Below are positions 1 through 15,055 of a DNA stretch of 64,000 bases, one piece after another. The stretch's first letter is position 1. Every line of letters starts with the position of its first letter. Both the position numbers and the translations under genes were made by a program. This DNA is from Chrysomallon squamiferum (Eukaryota > Mollusca > Gastropoda > Neomphalida > Peltospiridae): positions 17,001,172-17,065,171 of the forward strand of contig CM022669.1 in the NCBI GenBank assembly GCA_012295275.1. Direction: 5' to 3'. The notes under the pieces are model-generated. The model did not search any database and was not told the DNA's origin. It was given only the letters and a program-made list of their open reading frames with translations.

Positions 1-664
1 ATGCACATAATTCATAATTCATAAAAAAAAAAAAATTAAATTCATGTCCTGTAAATTTCAGAAAAACCATTTAAGTTCTGAATAATATATTGAGACTAAA
101 TTTTGTGTAAATGTTTAAAAAGGTGAACTCTATAACATTTTGTTGCTTTATATGTTTTTTCTTTATGACTTTTTGTAACAGAAACATCCACTGAATTAAC
201 TTTCCTAAATTGAAGTAATTCCAACTGGTCATTAACTGGATTATGATCCATGACCTTAATCACTCCCCCCTTTAGTACATCTCCATCATGTGTATGAAAC
301 TGCTGGACAATGGTGGAATATTTGTGTGTGTAATACCAAGTCATATATCACCACACACCAGTGCCTACTTTATTTTCAATTTGTGACCAAGTGGAGCAGA
401 CTAAACTGAGGTCTGAAAACAGTTTATTTAACAGAGAGAGATAGATTACCTTGTTACAAGGATATGAGACGAAACAGCAAGAGAATAATACCCAAGGGTT
501 ATTTTTATATAAATAAATTTCTTTCTTTCTTATAACTTTTTTCTTCTTTTTTTTAATTTTTTATTTTTTCCTCTTTTTTTTTTTAATTTTATTTATTTAT
601 TTTATTTCTATTTTTTTTTTTTTTTTAATTATTATATTTTAATTATTATTATTATCATTTTTTT

Positions 665-700
<36 letters not shown>

Positions 701-1716
701 GTTATTTTGAATATCAAGCATAAAATCTTGGATTATTTTATCAGATTGTTATTCTCTTACCCCAGCAGTGTGGTTCAGACACGCATTCCTAGGCACAGGT
801 CAGCTAATAACATTAATCTCTGGATATGCTTCATAAAAAGTGTTTATGTTAAATATAATGTCATGCTATTAACTTTAAATCGTGCATTTCTTGACACTGA
901 TAAAATAAATAAATACACAAACAAACAAACAAACAAATAAATAAATAATATTAAAAAGAAAAAGAAGAAGAAACAATCACATTGAAACTCCAGAAAGGAT
1001 TCTTCTAGTCACTGCTGTTCAGAGCTCAGCTTAGAACATCCAAGACTCTTTTGTCATTCATAAACAGGATTAAAGCACATGTTTCCTGGACAAAAATCAA
1101 TAGATAACACCCTTACAACTGATCAGTGAGTGATCTACAGAAGACATATTGTTCATAGTCACTGCTGGACCCAACATGTAGTCAAGGAAAGTCAATGAGA
1201 TGTGTTAAAAAAAAAAAAAAAAAAAAATCTTTAATCCAACATCTGATTATCTGTGAAATGAGAAATAATGAAATAGTCATTCAAAATGACAACATAAAAC
1301 AACAGACTACAACAACAGAATAACAACACAACATATGAAACAGATATTTTTAACAACGTAGAACACATAAAAATATACAATCTATATACAAGGACAAAAC
1401 ACACCAACACTTCCAAGCTTAAAGTTAAATAATATTATCAGTTATGCCTGAGGCTAAAAAGTCGAATGTATAATTCTTGTGCTACATTTCAAAAATGTAG
1501 ATGCAAAATTAGGTGATATGAGAATTCAGTGCAATAAATCAATTTTTGCATTCCGATCTGTCAAGGTGAAATGAAACTCAGGTAAAAACTGAACAGGGTA
1601 ATATATCACCTGTGTTCATGTAGGTGTATTATATTTCAATATTTCATGATTGTGTAGGTAATATTATATATTACAGGTGGATGTTTGTGACCATATAACT
1701 AATTCCATCTATTGTA

Positions 1717-2110
1717 GGTGGATATTCCACGACAATGTAACTAACACTATATATATTTTCAGTGGATATTTTATAATAATGTAACTAACACTATATATTT
1801 TCAGTGGATATTTTATAATAATGTAACTAACACGATGTATTATCAGTGGATATTTTATGATAATGTAACTAACACAATGTATTATCAGTGGATATTTAAT
1901 AATAATGTAACTAACACAATGTATTATCATTGGATATTTTATGATAATGTAACTAACACAATGTATTATCAGTGGATATTTTATGATAATGTAACTAACA
2001 CAATGTATTATCAGTGGATATTTTATGATAATGTAACTAACACAAATGTATTATCAGTGGATATTTTATCATAATGTAACTAACACAATGTATTATCATT
2101 GAATATTAAG
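1717..2110. repeat. 42-bp minisatellite
   Basis: TCAGTGG recurs at 1759, 1801, 1843, 1885, 1969, 2011 and 2054, with a TCATTGG variant at 1927 and TCATTGA at 2096: a strict 42-bp period with a single one-base insertion near 2045. The unit length is a multiple of three, so both strands stay open and produce spurious repeat proteins (YYQWIFYDNVTNT on plus). Degenerate copies extend to roughly 1610 and 2390. Confidence 0.93.
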
Positions 2111-2805
2111 ACTATAACTAATAGTATATATACTACAAATCGATAAAATGTGATCGTTTTGGCAACACTGCATATTGTAGATGGATATTCATGATTATAA
2201 AAATAACAATAACTATACTTTATAGGTGAATATTTCATGACCACATAACTAATCATATAATGTTTTAAACTGAAACTTTATGACAGTCTGGATAAGGCTA
2301 TGTGGTGGTTCATATTGATATTCCACGATCATATGGATAATACTGCTTATTATCATTATCAGTGGATATCGCTAGGCCATACCACTAATGACTATTCCAT
2401 ATGGAGAATAAAATGCAATATAATGAGATGCCGTTAAGCAAAACACAATTCACTGCAAGACTAAGATTAATATAATTTATTTAGTTAATTTATTATCATT
2501 GCAGCAGACACATTGTTATTGCTTTAAGTTATTATTTCCTGTGTTATAATTTTAGCATAGGAAAACATCCTATTAAAATAATGCCAAGAGCCCCAGGGAC
2601 AAAAGTCAGTACATAAACACATATAAGCTTTTTTTACAAGGTTACATACTTGAAGTACCCCACCTGTGATATATTGCCCTTAGCATACCACCTTCATTGA
2701 GTATTTAGCTAGAAAAAAAAAAATCATTATCTTTTTTACATATTTAGGAGTAAGTGATAAAATTGAAAATAAAATGAAAATAATTTGTCTTAAGAAGAGT
2801 GAGAT

Positions 2806-2843
2806 TTTTTTTTTTTTTTTTTATTTATTTATTTATTTATTAC

Positions 2844-2926
<83 letters not shown>

Positions 2927-2950
2927 TTATTATTAATTTTATTATTATTT
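2806..2950. repeat. T-run followed by (TTA)n triplet repeat
   Basis: A run of about 15 T is followed by ATTT units and then some 25 TTA/ATT triplets with one interruption. Simple expansion, no coding potential. Confidence 0.95.
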
Positions 2951-3507
2951 TGAATATTAATATTGATTTAAATTATATTATACATTGGTAAATTATTCAG
3001 TTTCTTGTGTGTTTTGACTACTGGTATGTCTCATACAATAACAGACATACTTTAATATCAGTGGGCTAGAAGAACAAAAGTTTATAGCATTATTAAATAA
3101 AATTCAAAGACATTATTTAGATATCTGAACACAGATATATTTAATCACATATCTTCCATTGTGTTCATCTTTCAGACTATGTATATATATGTCAAATACT
3201 TCAGTCACACATGACACAAAATCACATGCTTGGATGCCACCTATTGAAAAATGCTAGAAACATTTGTTCCAGTATTACAGGTTTCACATGTGTTCATCAT
3301 TAAAATTCGATATTTTACAAGTATAATACCTTTTTTTATCGCTAATCTACCATAGTTTTAACAATATAACACAATGCAGTTTTCCATCAGTGGTTTGTAG
3401 CTATCAAGCACATAATACATTATTTTTAATCATTAAACTGCCAATATTGTTTTATGATTTTTGTTATATTTTAATTATAAAATTGCCAATAGCTGTGAAT
3501 ATAATAT

Positions 3508-3792
<285 letters not shown>

Positions 3793-4160
3793 TTCCATCA
3801 GTCAATAAAATCAATATTACTTTAATGATCCCATGCATTTCCTACACCAGTATTTTCACACGACACATTTTTTGAATACCTACAGCTTGTATTTAATGTC
3901 AGCTGTAAAGTGTAATTATTTTTATTTATAAGCATCCAGTATGAGTCAGTAGGTTTCACATATGTACTTAGTTATATAGATCAGAGTATTTAAACTGTTT
4001 CGTGATAGAATGAGATATTCAAGTTAGGCCACACTTACAGACACACCCAGTGGAGTGCAACATAAAGAAATCATTTTGACATAATTTTCAAAATAAGTAA
4101 ATCTTTTCAGCTTACATTCATATATTTTCATTATTAAATACGCAATATATTTCCCATCTA

Positions 4161-4195
<35 letters not shown>

Positions 4196-6082
4196 ATCAG
4201 TAACACACACACACACACATTGCATGTCCAAAATCATATATATGATAGATAGTTTAGATAGATAGGCAGAAAGACAGATGGACAGATAGATAGATAGATA
4301 AACAGATATCATATCACATCATATCATATCATATAGTTCAAATATCTCCCTCACAGAATAGTATTTTTACCCATGCGCAACTTTCATTCCTGGATTAAAT
4401 AAATATCTGTGCCACTCAGATAATGATCACTTAAACTGATCATATTATTAATTTTATTATCATATTAATTTTATTATCATATTAATTTTATTTATCATAT
4501 TATTATTTTTATCATCACATTAATTTTATTTCATTTTTCATATCTGTGACTTGTCACAAGGAATCAGGTTTTAAGTCACATGACAAAGTATTGAATTCAA
4601 GCCAACAGTCATGGAGTGACAGCAAAACACAAATGGGTTTATATATATATATGCCTTATCGCTTTGATCTTGTGATCAAACTGATAGAAAATAATGTCTA
4701 TTAAAGATCTCTTATGAACTCTGTTATTTGCTGGGTGCCTTATTTTCTGATAAAAAGATAAATTTTTTTATCAAATACCAATGTGTCATGGGGATGAATG
4801 AGGTATCCAAATGAAGTTTACATACTCAAGAAGGTGAAAATCTTCATAACTGTGACTTGAGACTTGATTTGATGTGATGGGTCACATTGTTTTTATAAAA
4901 CAGTCTCCAAACATTAAAATAAATAAATAAATAGAAACACTTGAAAACATAGTTATCTGTTTTAATTTATGTCTATGGAATATAATTACTAAAAGTACAT
5001 TTTAAAATTTACAATTCTCTAGATCATTCTTGTATTCAGCTAATAATTTAGATTAACACAAAGACTCATCTGTCTACCTGTAAAGGAAGCCATAATTTAC
5101 AACAACACCTTGATTTAACTGTTACCTTTGCATATCTGAACATCCATTGTGTTTACAATGTCAGGTCTAACTTATAAAATAAAATAGATATCCACACTTA
5201 ATATAACAATTAATCATCCTTTTTTATCTTTTGTTTTCATTTTTAATTTGGATTTTTACTCTTCCCACACACCTGACAATGTGGCTTTGACCTGCTCAGG
5301 TGAGTGAGTGAGTGAGTGAGTGAGTGCATCGTCCAGGTAGTGTTAGAATCATCAAGGTAACTGTCGTTAAAGGTAACCCTCACAGTTTGTTACACAATCA
5401 TTCAGCTTTTGGGTGACAAATGACCCTGCTCCAGGCCATGTTTGCTCAAGAGAATAATTATTTGTTATTATTAAAACAAAGCAGTGATAGTTATTAGCCA
5501 AACTGTGAGAGAGGGATAAACAAAGTGTTTATTATTATATTTTAAGAAAAATAAAAAATAAAAAATAAAAATAATAATAATAATAATAATAATGTGTAAT
5601 AATTTTTAAATCAATAAAACAAATTAAGAACAGGAAAAAAAAAATATGAAAATAAACAAGAATATAATATATCTTTAATCAAATACCTTACATAATCTAT
5701 ATCCCTTCTTGTTTTTGTTTTTTTTTTTTTTTAAACCTGATTATCTCCATAATCTGTATGTACGTGACTCAACAAAATACTGATATGTCACGAACTGTTT
5801 TAATGGAATGCAGTTATCATTAAATTATAACCTAAATACAGTACACTGTATTATACGTATAATAAGAATAAGAATATGAATAAAAAAAAATCAATAAATC
5901 AATAAATTTAGTTAATGTGAGTTAGAGATGCAGTAAGTTTAGATATGAAAAAAAACACCTGAGTAACAGCTTATTACTAGATTATACAACAAACAATAAA
6001 AAAATAAAAATAAAAATAAAAATAAAATATATATATAAGAGTAGTAAAAAGTTTTATAATCCTGTAGGTTAAATGTGACTTG

Positions 6083-6119
<37 letters not shown>

Positions 6120-6478
6120 TGTATAGACAATGACACAGTCAAACTGACAGATAGATAAATAGATTACAGACAATAGACAAAAAAAAAAAAAAAAAAAGAT
6201 AGATAAACAGATAGACAGGCAAGAAAATATGTTATCACGCAAACAAACATTTATTTTTTTACATCATATACATATATCTCTGTGTGTGTGTGTGTGTGTG
6301 TGTGTTTGTGCATGTGTCTGTGTGTGTATGTATGTGTTGTCCTTAAACACCACAAAATAAACAAGAAGAAATTATTTTTGAAGCTGTACTTGCCTACATC
6401 ACGGAAGTCCATCCTTAAACACTGCTGAAGATTGATTACTTTATACCTATGGTCTGTATCCTTCCTTCATAACATAAC

Positions 6479-6512
<34 letters not shown>

Positions 6513-6839
6513 ATCCTTTTCATGCTTCACTGAACACGAGGTTCACAATAATCACACTTCTCTGAACAACACTACATGAACTGAACCAAAAATATCTACA
6601 AATGATTTCACACCTCAGTGACCATCCTGAACAATAACTGGGACTAATTTTAACTTGAACATGATGAAAATGTGTCTCAAAAATTAAAATAATAAATAAA
6701 TAAAATAATAAATAGATTGTAGAGTTAAAAATAAAATTAAAGGCGGAAGTGATATTATTAATAAATGTTAGCAAATATGAAATATCTTGTTAAAACATTT
6801 TATTTTGATAGAAACACTTGTATTGTTTAATTTATTTAC

Positions 6840-7290
6840 AATTTACTTTAAGTCCATATAAATGACCGTTTGTCTTAAACAAATTTACATTAAATTTACA
6901 CAATCCACTAGCTACATTAAAACAGTTTGATGTATGTTAATTAAATGAAGAGTATTATAATACATTAACATAAACCTATTATAACCTAATTTATAATAAA
7001 TTAACACAAACCTCTACTATCTACTTTACACCTAGCTATAGTAAGTTTGCATAATCTACTAGCTTCCTTAAAGCAGTTTATAGTAAGTTTGCATTTCATA
7101 CTAGCTATCTAAAAACAATTTATAATAAGTTTACGTTAGACATTAACTACATTAAAACAATAAGTTTACATAACCTAATACTCACTACTTCAATCCTAGC
7201 TATAGCAAGTTTACATAATAAATGAGCTACCTAAAAAACAATTTACAATACGTTTACACAAACTACTATTCTAAATACAACTTTACAAAC
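6840..7290. repeat. Degenerate tandem repeat of roughly 60-70 bp
   Basis: Variants of AAGTTTACATAA, CTAGCTAC and TTAAAACAATTTA recur in the same order along about 450 bp. Copies are well diverged, so the period is approximate. This looks like an old, decaying minisatellite. Confidence 0.6.
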
Positions 7291-7786
7291 AAATAACAGA
7301 GAGCCTTAAACGACACACACACCTAAAATCAACAGCTCCACACATACAGTGGACCCTAATCTCAATACACAGTGACAGAAGAAACTTCCTAAGTGGACAA
7401 CAATAAAAAAAAAAAAGAGAAAGAAAAAAAGCAAAGCTCTTTTGCAAAGGATCAAAGGATGTATAGGTGAGAAAAACGGTCTGGAGAATGCCAAGTCAAT
7501 CAGAGTACTGAGTGTCCAGCCCATGGAGACCATTGTTCCTGTGTTTGACTTGGTTTTTATAAGGCTGATCACGGAAATCTCTTAAGGATATTTGTCTAAA
7601 AGGTCAAATCTTCGTGATTGTTATCAGCTGGTGTTATTATAGACAAAGTCTCACAGAGAGAGAGAAAAAAAAAAAAATCGCTATTTTCTAATAGAGGTGA
7701 TTATTCTTTGGATTGATGTTTATTGTTACAAGCTGATTATTAGAGACTGATACTAAACAGTGAACTGATGTATACAGTAAAAATCA

Positions 7787-7788
<2 letters not shown>

Positions 7789-7854
<66 letters not shown>
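7789..7854. repeat. (CT)n microsatellite
   Basis: About 32 uninterrupted CT dinucleotides. Confidence 0.97.
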
Positions 7855-7858
<4 letters not shown>

Positions 7859-8194
7859 TTCTTAAATTTTTTTAAATTATTATTATTTTCTTATTTATGT
7901 ATGCAATTTTTCTTCTATATAAAGAAGGTTATTATTAATTTTTTTTTGTTTTTGTTTTTTTGTTTAATAAGAGCAGATAAAAGGCAATGAACTTTGATAA
8001 ATAATAAAATAATATTACTAATCTATACATAGACAGATATAGACAGACATGCAGACAAACTGATAGATAGATGTTAGCAAAAAAACAACAACAAACATAT
8101 ACTGATAATGGATATTTGGTGGAAAGGTTGCTTGAAGTGGGGCATGAACCATTTTTTTTTTTATCTTGAAATATTTTACACAACAAACCTAACA

Positions 8195-8250
8195 TTCACT
8201 GTTTCTTTCTACATACAACAACAAGGGATCTTTTGTAAGTGTACTTATTC
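8195..8250 (-). mobile_element. Short SINE remnant
   Basis: AACAAGGGATCTTTTGTAAG on plus is the inverse of the AAAAGATCCCTTG block of the SINE family, here isolated and without the rest of the element. Confidence 0.4.
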
Positions 8251-10921
8251 AATCAGTGATGCACACTTATTAAACTCACAACTTATGCCGAAGTTGGGTT
8301 TGCAAAGAGTTCTGTCTACAAGTTAAACCTAAATTCAATAAGCAGTTAAATAAAAATTGTGTGCTTTTTTATTGTGTTTTTTTTTTTCAGAGTTCAGTTG
8401 TGGCTGTGTTTGTTTAAAAGGTGTTGTTCCTATTTGGATAAATCAGCATAGCTGAATGGAATGTCTCTGTTTTGCACACACACAAACTGATTGAAAACAC
8501 AATGAGTGCAAAGTCACACGATAGTCACCCGTTAGTCACCCGTAGGTGATGGCTGGAACCAGTCTATTAATAGATTTTTTTGTTTTAATTTTTTTTTTGA
8601 CTCTTATTTTTATTGATTTTTGCTGATTTATTTATTTATTTATTTGTTTATTAATATTGTTATTATTATTATTATTATTATAATGAAGAAATCTTTTACT
8701 TTTTTAGTTTTCATTAGATTTATTTATTTGTATATTTTTTTACTGATATTTTTATTAATTTATTATTATTATTATTATAGGTATTTTTTTGTCGTTTTTT
8801 TTTTTATATTATAATGGTTGTTTTCATTTTTCATTTGTCAGCATTTTTGTTGTTATTACTGTTGTTAATTTAATCACATTTTTGGGTTTTTATTCTTAAA
8901 ATATGTTCAAAAAAAAATTAATATTAAACAAATGAAACAATTAATATAGAAATAAAAAGGAAGGATAAATAAAAAAAATAAAAAAATAATGAAAACAAGA
9001 AAAGAAAAAGAAACTATTTCCAGATATTCACAGCATTGTTAAAAAAAAAAAAATGTAAGCTGTATCAAAATAACCAATAAAATTTTACTTACATGAAATA
9101 TCTCACTAGTACCCAGTATATCAAAACCTGAGAAACCTGTATTTTCGAAATACAAAATTATCACTGGATTTTACAATATGAACCAATCCTTATAAACACA
9201 AGATATACCAAGTGGGTGACACCCATACCGAAATATGTCTGAAGTCTACACATGAATCCATTTAAACATCATGACACAAGCCTACTTCACAAACACTTGA
9301 TATTTTTTACCTCACAAAGCAGAAGAGCATGTCCCAAGGTAGACTATTCTTTCTTTTTTTGTCACCCATTAATGCTTCCCTATGACACTTGTGTGATAAC
9401 TAGATCTAGGTTATGAGTGTTTGCAAGTATTTTCTTTATCAGAATGCCTGTTATAGGTGTAACAATTGCTATTCTCAGAATCTCTGAGATTTTTTTTCTT
9501 TTCCTTTTAGAATTAGTAGTCTTAATAATAAGTATGTTTTAGAGGGCAAAAAATATCATATTTATTTCTAAATATTTAGTATTCTGTCATCTCTCTCTCT
9601 CTCTCTCTTTTATTGTCTCTAAAACACACACACACACATACAGTGATCTATCTTTCTATGTGTAATTTATTTTGTCTTCTCTCTTCCTCTCACTCTCTCA
9701 TCTGTATATTTCTTTTCTATTTTTCTGTCTTTTTCTCTTTCTTTCATTCATTTTATTGTTCTCTCTTCCTCTGTACTTCTTTTTAAATTCCAAACAAACA
9801 AAATATACTATCAGAATAATTATATCACCTCAATTTGAATTTCCAGTCAGTTAATTTTACTACGAAATTATTTCAGAAAGATCATTATTTTTTTATTATT
9901 AATATTATTTTTTACCTCTTATTATTATATGTTGTTTTGTTTGTTTCTCATGCATAAAACTGTCAGATCTTTTCTCACAAGAAAACTGCTAACTAAGTTT
10001 AGAGAGAACAATAGGATAGAAAAAAAATGTTGTTTTTCTTGAACACAAAAACATGCAGTCATTTAACATCCTGAAGAAGTACAGGTAGATGTCAATGTAC
10101 AAAAGAAACAAGAAAAACAAGACATGCAGGTAGGATGGGATATGTTTTTGTTGTTGTTGTTGTTGAGAGAGAGATATTTTGTTATAATTTAAAAAAAAGA
10201 AAAAAGAAAAAGAAACAAAATATTATATTTCTCAAATAATTCATCACCCATCTCAAAGCATGCAAGTTTGAGCCTGTCTGTTCCATTTAACTATTGCATT
10301 CTCATACATGGGTAAAGTGTACTTTAATGGTGAAAAAAAATAAAAATGAATGAATGAAAGAATGTTTAAAATCCACTCAACACATTTTTTTATATAAATG
10401 CTTATTTGTGTGTCAGACATGTTTGTTTGTGTAATAAAAAGATTGATTTAACATGAGCTTGCTTCTTCAGATGCTTTTAAAATGGAGCTATTCAATGATC
10501 ATGAATCTATTGTTCGTGGCTATTTACAACAGTTAAGAGACTGAATCATTAAACTATTTCTTTTTATATACAAATTTCTAAAATATTTTATGAATTATTT
10601 CAGCTAATAGCTCCCATTCTGTTAGTTAAATCAAAACAATCACTAAACATAATTTAACATCAGTTTTCAATGCCTTCACTCATCTTGTCCTAGCTGTTGT
10701 CATGGTTACAGTCTATTAATCGTTCACAAGTGAAGTCAAATCACACTTATGACTTCTATATTATTACCTGGGAAATACTGAAACCTTTGAAAACAAATTA
10801 CAAAGTAATTAATTATCCCCACTATTCAATCTATTTTAACATTTTTTTTTTTTTTTTTTTTATACTTTTAGTTATTAGAAACATTCATTAAACAATGTTT
10901 TTTAATTTTTATTTTTTTTTT

Positions 10922-10959
<38 letters not shown>

Positions 10960-11639
10960 TCTAATGTAAAATTTCAACTTCATCCCAAACTCTTTTAGTC
11001 ATGCATAATAATAATAATACATGGACCAATGCTTTACAATGGGGGAGGACAGAGGTAATCTGAGATTTCCAACTGTAGAAATTGTATGTCTCTCAAAAAC
11101 ATGTGAAGCAGGTATGTTACATTCCAATGCAGTCAGACAGGTATGATAAAGAAATAAATGACTGTATTAACTTACTTTTACCTGTGTTCTGAAAATCAGG
11201 TGTTGTTGTATTTAAGTAATGTAATAGGTAACATAGCCACCACCACTAACAACACCAAAACCACTCACTTTAAGCTCTTAGAAGTTTAATTTAGAATGAA
11301 GAACAATTTAGTTTTAACATTCAGCGATTTATTAGATAATTTTTGGATAACATTTTTTTATTATAATGATTTTTGAGAGTAGAAACCTTCCATTAACAGT
11401 CCATGTGTTACTCTTGGTATTTAGCATAATCTAATCTTCTGTATGCACCTTCCCATTGATGTTTTAATTTGATAAGCTTGTTGTGAGATGTTGGGTTGAA
11501 TAGGAAAATTCGTGATAGCTGAACTAAGTGATCTCTTACAGTAAATTAATATTACTGTTCCCATACTCTCTATACCATACACTTTCTTTCTACACATTGC
11601 TTGTTATAAAATCCATTTTACTAGGCCACAGCTTCATGT

Positions 11640-12070
11640 GCCACTACAACACTACAACACTACAACCTGTTTATATCAGTATTTTCATCTGCTTACCACA
11701 GCCCCATGTTTTACCATTTCCCCAAAACAAAGCCTCCACAAACCACCATTTCTGTGATCTTCCAACCTCAACATTTCTCCTTCCCTATTTCACCACCTCT
11801 CTAAACTATCACCTATCTAAATCACCACCTCTCTAAACTATCACCTCTCTAAATCACCACCTCTTTATACCAGTATTTATTTTTCAGTATGATCCACCAC
11901 CTCTGTAATCGGTGCCTTCCTACATCACCAACTCTGTAAACCAGTACCTGTCCATAACACTAACTGTACAAATCACCACTTGTCTGTATTTGAAACCTCC
12001 CTGTAAGCTCTCTAAACCACCACCTTATTAAACCAGCACCTTTGTAAAGCTGCCACTTCCTTGTTCCATT
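11640..12070. repeat. C-rich degenerate short repeat (CTAAATCACCACCT-like)
   Basis: Imperfect repetition of 16-18-bp units such as CTCTAAATCACCACCT, strongest at 11800-11860 and fading on both sides. The pyrimidine/CA bias differs from the surrounding AT-rich DNA. The overlapping 102-codon plus-strand frame is probably a by-product. Confidence 0.6.
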
Positions 12071-12530
12071 ATTTTCTTAAACCCCACCATGCCTCTCTAC
12101 CCACCTCTACATCATTGTTTACCCCCTTCACAGAGAGTCTGATACACCCCATTACAGTCACCCCTTTCAGAGCAAGATGCACAGCTGTACAGTCAGCTCT
12201 TGTGTTATGTTAATGAATGTCATGGATCAGAGGCTAACTTATTAAAAACAGCAAATATTCTGTCTTTGTGTGATGCTGCTGAATTATGTAAAAGGTTGTT
12301 GTGGAATTCAAGTAATGCTACCTAGGAATAAACAAGTAGATAAAAATGAGATAATTTTTTTTTCTTTAAGATACAATAGTTTGAATAATATGCAAATTAT
12401 GTGAAAGATTTATTATTATTTAAATCAGGAAGGTTGAAGATTGTCTCATTTTGTTATTTTTATTTTTATTTTAGGACATTTTTACTGCATATTTATTGAG
12501 GGTTTTTTTCCTCTATGAGTTAAGTGTATG

Positions 12531-12561
<31 letters not shown>

Positions 12562-12591
12562 ATACACATACAAGATAAACAGGTACTGGTG

Positions 12592-12622
<31 letters not shown>

Positions 12623-13174
12623 ATACAGCAGATGTATCTAGTCCATTTTATATATATCATACATAACTATAACAATTTGTTTTTGATAAAACATGATAAA
12701 AATGGCCCACAACTGAAACCTACTAAAACATCATGAAAACGAACACACACAAACAAAATACAATAACATCATAACAACAAGCCTACCTGTGACAATCTCT
12801 TTAGAACACTTCACGAATACAACACAGTCACAAAATAAAAGAAGAAAAAGAAAAAGATAAATATCCTACGTCATTGTCAAACAGTTAACAATCACAAGCA
12901 CATTTTCACAAAACGCCAGAAAAAAAAAAATAATATATACCCAAACAAGCAACATCACTTAACTTCCAATTGATTAGTTCAAAAAAAGACAAAGCCAGGT
13001 AAATATCTGCGGAATGTTTAATCTGGTTCAGATAAAGAGGATTAATGAAGAGGCTAAACCAGCTTTGTGTCATTGCTTAATTGAGTACTTACGCCTTCAT
13101 TGCTTTTCAATGTGACTCTTTGTGTGAGAAGTCAGGGGGAAAGTTGATGTATTGGACGTTAAGCAGAATTTCTT

Positions 13175-13612
13175 GTTGTGCCCAAGAAAGTTATACCAGA
13201 TATTGTTGCCTATAGATGTTATGCCTTTATTGTGCCCATGAAAGTTAGGGCATATATTGTACCCATGAAAATTATGCCAGAGATTTTGCCCATGAAAGTT
13301 ATGCCAGATATAGTGCTATGAAAGTTGTGCCAGATATTCTGCCCATGAAAGTTATGCCAGATATAGTGCCATGAAAGTTATGCCAGATATTGTGCCCATG
13401 AAAGTTATGCCAGATACTGTGCCATGAAAGTTAAGCCAGATATAGTGCCATGAAAGTTATGCCAGATATAATGCCATGAAAGTTATGCCAGATATAGTGC
13501 CATGAAAGTTATGCCAGAGATTGTGCCCACCAGGTTATGCCAGATATTGTACCCTTGTCAGTTAAGCCAGATATTGTACCCTTGTCAGTTTGGCCAGAGA
13601 TCATGCCCATGA
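13175..13612. repeat. 26/27-bp minisatellite
   Basis: Units of the form GTTATGCCAGATATAGTGCC plus ATGAAA (26 bp) alternate with a 27-bp variant containing TTGTGCCCATGAAA. About 15 copies are visible, cleanest between 13290 and 13530 and degenerate at both ends. Confidence 0.9.
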
Positions 13613-14027
13613 AAGGCATGTATGACCCATTGTGTGATGTGAGTTGAACTTTCTGGTCAAGGCTGAGGTTATATAAATATGCATGTTAAGAATGATCAAT
13701 AACCACTAATGAATAATGTGCTATTGAGGGCAGGATTCTGTAATGAAAGCTAATATTGTGCGTTAATTATTACTACAGAGAAATCTAGCTGTAATTATAG
13801 ATTTTAATCTTTACGTATCTGTGGTAGCTAAGCTTGGGTATTTTTAAATATAGTTAAAATAATGATAATGATGAATAATGATAATAACAACAATTAATTA
13901 ATAAAATAAAATAAAATAAAATAAAACAAAATTCTGAGGCTAAACATTTGTAAAAAAGAATATTTAACAGAAAAACAAACAAAAACAATAAATAAATAAT
14001 AAAAATAAATAAATAAATAAATAAAAG

Positions 14028-14067
<40 letters not shown>

Positions 14068-14240
14068 CTTATTCTGTAACTAAAACAAACCAATCCTAAA
14101 ACTTCCTCTCAACCACAAAACCATCTAATACCTAAAATAACATTTCCAGTTCTAGCCAGTGCTCTTTACAACTAATTCTACTAAGTTAAACATTTAAAAA
14201 TAAATTAGATTCTCTGATTAAAATAAACCAATGCTAAATA

Positions 14241-14271
<31 letters not shown>

Positions 14272-14590
14272 TGGAGAAGAAGAAGTAAAAACTATCCAAG
14301 GCCTTCAAAAGATTTTTTTATCATAACTTTCCCACAACATACCACAACACTGGCACTTTCCTTGTCAAAACATCGGCTCTCCAGTGACAGCTGCGTTGTT
14401 GTGCTCAGATTGGGAAACATGTACAACGACAAAGACACAACCAGCTTTGACACAACGTGAACACACACACGTATACCGAGGTACAAAAGAAACACAGAGA
14501 TATTATATATGTGTGCATTCTTTTGTATTGTTAAAAAGGAATTTTTGGACAGCTATTGCTGTTGTTAAAGAGTGAATGAAATTCCATAAA

Positions 14591-14622
14591 TCTTTTTTTT
14601 TTTCTTTTTTTTTTTTTTTTTT

Positions 14623-14706
<84 letters not shown>

Positions 14707-14732
14707 CTTTTCTGTCTTTTTTTTTTCTTTTT
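14591..14732. repeat. 140-bp T-rich homopolymer tract
   Basis: It is almost pure T with rare C or G interruptions. Such a tract is difficult to sequence, so its true length is uncertain. Poly-Phe and poly-Lys frames on the two strands are artefacts. Confidence 0.95.
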
Positions 14733-15055
14733 TTCTTTCTATTTTTCTTTCCATTTCATATGTCATGTACTTCATGTCTTTCAGTGTGGTTTTCTTATCT
14801 GCTTAAGTTATGGTAATTGCATTTCAGTCATAACCAATGAAAGTCATAAAAGGTTTGTGAATTATCACTATTTATTTAATAACCCCAGCTTATAATTATT
14901 TCATTTATCATTCAGAATGAATGAAAGGATGCATGGAAGGATGAAATATGTTAAAAACACCTACAACAATAACAACAGCAACAACAACAACATAATAAAC
15001 ACACACACACACACACACACTACAGTCTTGTATGTGAAGATATATATATATACAT

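Noticed and set aside
7415-7585. Plus-strand frame containing IRVLSVQPMETIVPVFDL
   Set aside because: It has balanced composition but begins in an A-rich run, lacks a start and splice sites, and matches no family I know.
14292-14495. Minus-strand frame ending KKSFEGLG, reminiscent of a PDZ binding loop
   Set aside because: A stop follows directly after GLG, no donor is present, and the upstream residues do not form a PDZ first strand.
14503-14806. Lys-rich and Phe-rich frames
   Set aside because: Translations of a 140-bp T homopolymer tract.
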